Shown: piece by piece, positions 60,550 through 64,000 of the stretch
Numbering within the stretch: position 1 is the first letter of the stretch
How the letters are laid out: each line of letters opens with the position of its first letter
NCBI RefSeq assembly: GCF_003112555.1
Contig: NZ_BEWB01000012.1
Coordinates: 124,001 to 188,000 of the forward strand
Reading direction: 5' to 3'
DNA: 64,000 nucleotides
DNA from: Streptomyces coelicoflavus
Lineage (GTDB): Bacteria > Actinomycetota > Actinomycetes > Streptomycetales > Streptomycetaceae
Notes under the pieces: model-generated
Databases searched by the model: none
The model's input: the letters and a program-made list of their open reading frames with translations, nothing else
Told to the model about the DNA's origin: nothing
Made by a program: the position numbers and the translations under genes

Positions 60550-61187
60550 GGTGGTTCCTCCGGCGGATGAGGGAGTACCCGATGGGGACGGTGGAGTTCC
60601 GGTGGGACGGACGCCGGCCGGGGGCCGGACGGCGCCGCGGGTCGTCGCGAGCACACATCTTCGAGCGCCGCGACCTCGTGCGATTACGGCATCTTGCCAT
60701 TCGGACTCGGCCATTCAGGGGGGACGTCATGTCAAAATCGGATAACGGGTCACCCCCCGAACCGCACCAGGTCGGTACATCACGACCGAACCTTTGCGGG
60801 AATCTGCCCTTCCGGCCGGAAGATCTACGGAATTTCTCGTTATCCGAAGCTGTATCGCGGGTGAGCCGGGCCGTCGAAGGCGGAGTTCGCGGGTATGTCA
60901 AGGGGTGCCGGGAAGTTGTCCGGAACCCCGGCTATGAGCCATGTCACCGACATGCGGGGTGCGGGGTCCGGCATGTGAGCTTGCGCTTATCGGACTCGTC
61001 GCGGGGGCCGTCCGTCGGGTAAGAAGGTTCTTTACACCCCTCATCAGGGGCTCAGGGCGCGTGTGCGGCGCGCCCGTCGCGCAGGGGCCTCGTGGCCCAG
61101 ACAGCCATCTCCCTGTGCGGTGCCCGCCCATTCCTCACCAGGAGTGGACAAACCCTCAATCCATGAACTCTTAAGGGGTAAGACAAA
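60550..61187. other. 638-base divergent intergenic region, no gene seen
   Basis: Between the ABC transporter and malic enzyme genes. It contains a perfect palindrome CTTCCGGCCGGAAG at 60809-60822, and a pair of inverted 9-mers CGGATAACG (60739-60747) and CGTTATCCG (60838-60846), 90 bases apart. Open frames here (for example from 60540) are not protein-like. Probably regulatory. Confidence 0.6.
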
Positions 61188-62417
61188 GTGGCAGCGGAGA
61201 TCGTCAATCCTCGCAGCGACAGCGACGCCAGTGCGGAGCAGGAGACGGGCGCCGAGCCGCTCGACTCCTTCGACCCCGCGTTCGCGCTGCACCGCGGCGG
61301 CAAGATGGCCGTGCAGGCCACCGTGCCGGTCCGCGACACGGAAGACCTGTCCCTGGCGTACACGCCCGGCGTCGCGAAAGTGTGCAGCGCGATCGCCGAG
61401 CAGCCCGACCTCGTGCACGACTACACCTGGAAGTCGTCGGTCGTCGCGGTCGTGACGGACGGGACGGCGGTGCTGGGGCTCGGGGACATCGGGCCCGAGG
61501 CCTCCCTTCCCGTGATGGAGGGCAAGGCCATCCTCTTCAAGCAGTTCGGCGGCGTGGACGCGGTCCCGATCGCTCTGAACTGCACCGACGCCGACGAGAT
61601 CGTCGAGACCGTGGTCCGGCTCGCGCCCTCCTTCGGCGGCGTCAACCTCGAGGACATCTCGGCGCCGCGGTGCTTCGAGATCGAGCGCAAGCTCCAGGAG
61701 CGCCTGGACATCCCGGTCTTCCACGACGACCAGCACGGCACGGCCGTCGTGACGCTGGCGGCACTGCGGAACGCGGCGCGGCTGAGCGGGCGGACGCTGG
61801 GCGAACTGCGGGCGGTGATCTCGGGCGCGGGTGCGGCCGGGGTCGCCATCGCCAAGATGCTGGTGGAGGCCGGTATCGGGGACGTCGCGGTCGCCGACCG
61901 CAAGGGTGTCGTCTCGGCGGACCGGGACGACCTGACGCCGGTGAAGCGGGAGCTGGCCGGCTTCACCAACAAGGCCGGGCTCTCGGGTTCGCTGGACGCG
62001 GCCCTGTCGGGCGCCGACGTCTTCATCGGGGTCTCCGGCGGTACGGTGCCGGAGCCGGCGGTGGCCTCGATGGCGAAGGGCGCGTTCGTCTTCGCGATGG
62101 CCAACCCGAACCCCGAGGTGCATCCGGAGGTCGCCCACAAGTACGCGGCGGTCGTGGCGACGGGGCGCTCGGACTTCCCGAACCAGATCAACAACGTGCT
62201 GGCGTTCCCGGGCATCTTCGCGGGCGCTCTCCAGGTGCGGGCTTCGCGGATCACCGAGGGCATGAAGCTCGCGGCGGCCGAGGCGCTGGCGTCCGTGGTG
62301 GGGGACGACCTCGCCGCGGACTACGTCATTCCGTCGCCCTTCGACGAGCGGGTGGCGCCGGCCGTGACGGCGGCGGTGGCCGCGGCGGCCCGGGCGGAGG
62401 GGGTTGCGCGCCGGTGA
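61188..62417 (+). CDS. NADP-type malic enzyme
   Basis: It decarboxylates malate to pyruvate, supplying NADPH. The 409-residue protein is a short bacterial malic enzyme: LAYTPGVAKVCSAIAEQP near the N-terminus, the metal-site run VFHDDQHGTAVVTLAALRNAAR, NAD(P)-fold ISGAGAAGVAIAKMLVEAG (Rossmann glycines) and FAMANPNPEVHPE. GTG start 61188; only a weak RBS (AAGGGGTAAGACAAA). By recalled synteny it is the NADP-linked copy of S. coelicolor; sequence alone does not fix the coenzyme. No partner gene. Confidence 0.92.
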   Translation: MAAEIVNPRSDSDASAEQETGAEPLDSFDPAFALHRGGKMAVQATVPVRDTEDLSLAYTPGVAKVCSAIAEQPDLVHDYTWKSSVVAVVTDGTAVLGLGDIGPEASLPVMEGKAILFKQFGGVDAVPIALNCTDADEIVETVVRLAPSFGGVNLEDISAPRCFEIERKLQERLDIPVFHDDQHGTAVVTLAALRNAARLSGRTLGELRAVISGAGAAGVAIAKMLVEAGIGDVAVADRKGVVSADRDDLTPVKRELAGFTNKAGLSGSLDAALSGADVFIGVSGGTVPEPAVASMAKGAFVFAMANPNPEVHPEVAHKYAAVVATGRSDFPNQINNVLAFPGIFAGALQVRASRITEGMKLAAAEALASVVGDDLAADYVIPSPFDERVAPAVTAAVAAAARAEGVARR

Positions 62418-62483
62418 CGGTGTGAACTCCTGCGGTGTGGTGAGCGGTCTCGTCCCTGGTGGGCGGGGCCGCTCGCTTGTTTT

Positions 62484-62561
62484 GGGTGCGGGTGCGGGTG
62501 CGGGTGCGGGTGCGGGTGCGGGTGCGGCTGCGGCTGCCGGTGCCGGTGCCGGTGCCGGTGT
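62484..62561 (+). repeat. GGGTGC hexamer repeat, about 13 units
   Basis: Seven perfect GGGTGC units from 62484, then GGCTGC and CGGTGC variants to 62561. In some frames it spells Val-Arg or Gly-Ala runs, but no gene needs it. It lies between malic enzyme and the oxidoreductase. Confidence 0.8.
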
Positions 62562-62614
62562 GCTTGGGCTGGGCGGGGGTGGGGGCGGTGGCCGGCGTTG
62601 GCCGGGTGCCGCTG

Positions 62615-62653
62615 CGCCCACCCGTGCCGCCCCAGCGGCACGACTGCCCGCAG
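62615..62653. repeat. 39-base dispersed hairpin repeat, copy B
   Basis: Identical to 8960-8998. Stem GTGCCGC/GCGGCAC with loop CCCA. It sits 50 bases after the hexamer repeat and 82 bases before the oxidoreductase start. Confidence 0.8.
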
Positions 62654-62734
62654 TTGGGGCGGCGGGTGCAAGAGGGGGTGTGTCACATGGCTGTGTGGTT
62701 TCGGTTGGGCGGTGGGGAACCTATCGTCAAGGTC

Positions 62735-63700
62735 ATGTTCGCTGTCTACGCCGCCCGAATCGACCGCGACCAGCCGCTGGCCGGCCTGGAGTTGGGAGAG
62801 CTTCCGGCTCCCGAGGCCCGCCCCGGCTGGAGTGTCGTCGATGTCAGGGCCGCCTCCCTCAACCACCACGACCTGTGGTCCCTGCGCGGCGTCGGCCTCC
62901 CCGAGGACCGGCTGCCGATGATCCTCGGCTGCGACGCCGCCGGGGTCGACGCGGACGGCAACGAGGTCGTCCTGCACTCCGTGATCGGCCAGACCGGTCA
63001 CGGGGTCGGCCCCAAGGAGCCCCGCTCCATCCTCACCGAGCGCTACCCGGGGACGTTCGCCGAGCAGGTCGCCGTGCCGACCTGGAACATCCTGCCCAAG
63101 CCCAAGGAGCTCTCCTTCGAGGAGGCCGCCTGTCTGCCGACGGCCTGGCTGACGGCGTACCGGATGCTGTTCACCAACGCCGGGGTGCGTCCCGGTGACT
63201 CCGTGCTGGTGCAGGGCGCCGGCGGTGGTGTCGCCACGGCCGCGATCGTGCTCGGCAAGGCGGCGGGGCTGCGGGTCTTCGCCACCAGCCGGGACGAGGC
63301 CAAGCGCAAGCGGGCCCTGGAGCTGGGTGCCGTGGAGGCCGTCGAGACCGGGGCGCGGCTGCCGCAGCGGGTCGACGCCGTCATCGAGACCGTGGGCGCC
63401 GCCACCTGGTCGCACTCCATCAAGTCGCTGCGGCCCGGCGGCACGCTGGTCATCTCCGGGGCCACCAGCGGCGACCGGCCCTCGCACGCCGAACTGACCC
63501 GGATCTTCTTCCTGGAGCTCAAGGTCGTCGGCTCCACGATGGGTTCCAAGGACGAGCTGGAGGACCTGCTGTCCTTCTGCGCCGCCACCGGTGTGCGTCC
63601 CGTCATCGACGAGGTGCTCCCGATGGACCGGGCCCGAGAGGGGTTCGAGCGGATGGCTTCCGGAGGGCAGTTCGGCAAGATCGTGCTCAGCAACTCCTGA
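62735..63700 (+). CDS. Zinc-binding/quinone oxidoreductase-type dehydrogenase (MDR family)
   Basis: A 321-residue medium-chain dehydrogenase. GroES-like N-domain: SLNHHDLWSLRG; MILGCDAAGVD. Rossmann domain: VLVQGAGGGVATAAIVLGKAAG near residue 165. The structural-zinc cysteine lobe is absent, as in quinone-reductase/zeta-crystallin types, and the catalytic-zinc Cys is not at its usual place. ATG 62735 is used from family habit; ATG 62687, preceded by GAGGGGG, would add 16 residues and is a real alternative. Confidence 0.85.
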   Translation: MFAVYAARIDRDQPLAGLELGELPAPEARPGWSVVDVRAASLNHHDLWSLRGVGLPEDRLPMILGCDAAGVDADGNEVVLHSVIGQTGHGVGPKEPRSILTERYPGTFAEQVAVPTWNILPKPKELSFEEAACLPTAWLTAYRMLFTNAGVRPGDSVLVQGAGGGVATAAIVLGKAAGLRVFATSRDEAKRKRALELGAVEAVETGARLPQRVDAVIETVGAATWSHSIKSLRPGGTLVISGATSGDRPSHAELTRIFFLELKVVGSTMGSKDELEDLLSFCAATGVRPVIDEVLPMDRAREGFERMASGGQFGKIVLSNS

Positions 63701-63787
63701 AGTTCTTACTTCTGGCATCCCCCCAGGTGCGGCGGGTCCGGTTCTCCGGGCCCGCCGTTGGCGTTCGCCGTCCCGGCGCCGCTCCCA

Positions 63788-63832
63788 TGTCAACTGGGGT
63801 TGACGCCGGTGTCATGTCAACCTATGTTGACA
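63788..63832 (+). promoter_or_regulatory. Promoter with two palindromic operators, probably leaderless
   Basis: Two copies of TGTCAAC-N4-GTTGAC(A): 63788-63805 (one mismatch) and 63815-63832 (perfect). TTGACG at 63800-63805 and TATGTT at 63823-63828 are separated by exactly 17 bases, a good -35/-10 pair, and the ATG at 63835 is where transcription should begin. A repressor binding both palindromes would cover -35 and -10. Confidence 0.7.
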
Positions 63833-63834
63833 TC

Positions 63835-64000
63835 ATGAGCGAAGCAACGGATCTCGCCACGCGTGCGGGTGACCGTGATCCCCGGATCGGGCTGCGGGCG
63901 GTTGCCGCCCTGCGCAAGCTGGTGGAGCAGCTGGAGGCCGTACAGGTGCGCAGCGCGCGTCAGCGGGGGTGGTCGTGGCAGGAGATCGCCACGGAACTCG
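63835..64000 (+). CDS. Small helix-turn-helix protein, 5' part
   Basis: The first 55 codons are visible and the gene runs off the window. It begins MSEATDLATRAGDRDPRIG and continues to the start of a sigma-70-region-4-like HTH (RQRGWSWQEIATEL). No RBS is present; the ATG is six bases after a good -10 box, so the message is probably leaderless. Similar streptomycete genes precede a ClpN-domain gene, which cannot be checked here. It may be its own repressor. Confidence 0.75.
   Translation, partial: MSEATDLATRAGDRDPRIGLRAVAALRKLVEQLEAVQVRSARQRGWSWQEIATEL

Noticed and set aside
60540..61022. 160-codon frame in the gap before malic enzyme
   Set aside because: Composition and codon use are not those of a gene, and it covers the promoter of the binding-protein gene.
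62459..62734. N-terminal extension of the oxidoreductase through the hexamer repeat
   Set aside because: The added sequence is Arg-Val and Pro-Val runs encoded by the GGGTGC repeat, not a protein domain.

Overview
This is a 64 kb stretch of very GC-rich chromosome from a Streptomyces close to, but not identical with, S. coelicolor. The evidence is the set of lineage-typical genes (sigR-rsrA, wblE, sigH with its anti-sigma gene, dasR-dasABC, nickel superoxide dismutase, epi-isozizaene synthase with CYP170, a Family 2B encapsulin), the use of GTG and TTG starts, and gene order that from memory follows the S. coelicolor SCO52xx region. It is core chromosome: no insertion sequence, prophage, CRISPR array or integrase was seen.

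Layout. 1-9.1 kb: an epimerase fragment, moaE, a secreted PDZ/Lon-like protease, a UPF0182 membrane protein, then two identical initiator tRNA genes in inverted orientation around a Sel1-repeat gene. 9.1-17.3 kb: catR, a CBS protein, hisN, a TetR regulator beside a minisatellite patch, an SMR transporter, rsgA-aroA, an M50 protease, an SRAP protein and a hydrolase. 17.3-23.4 kb: sigR-rsrA behind an autoregulated promoter, two HD-domain membrane proteins, a TPR protein and peptide deformylase. 23.6-26.1 kb: the two-gene albaflavenone pathway. 26-31 kb: class Ia ribonucleotide reductase operon nrdABS under a cobalamin riboswitch, with a small gene inserted antisense. 31-40.7 kb: GNAT protein, a DUF3311/SSS transporter pair, then the DasR regulon core (dasR, dasA-dasB-dasC-dasD, nagB) with several dre-like operators. 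41-46.7 kb: an orphan PdtaS-like kinase, wblE with a CRP-like box, a diacylglycerol-kinase-family enzyme, a small membrane protein, sigH and its anti-sigma gene.

46.9-57.8 kb: a UBP zinc finger, a CPA1 antiporter, a PLP-dependent deaminase, a PGRP-type amidase, and then the most interesting module: a Family 2B encapsulin shell gene with an internal cyclic-nucleotide-binding domain, followed by a polyprenyl diphosphate synthase with a long, probably disordered N-terminal extension. This is a candidate terpenoid-precursor nanocompartment. Next come a GNAT protein, a RibD-like reductase, a zinc ribbon, sodN/sodX, a CGNR regulator and a methyltransferase. 57.8-64 kb: a glutamate-type ABC transporter, malic enzyme, an oxidoreductase, and the start of a small HTH gene with a probably leaderless, operator-covered promoter.

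How it works together: amino-sugar sensing and uptake (das/nag), redox and osmotic stress sigma factors, metal- and coenzyme-dependent switching (nickel SOD, B12 riboswitch), and two isoprenoid modules (albaflavenone and the encapsulin prenyl synthase).
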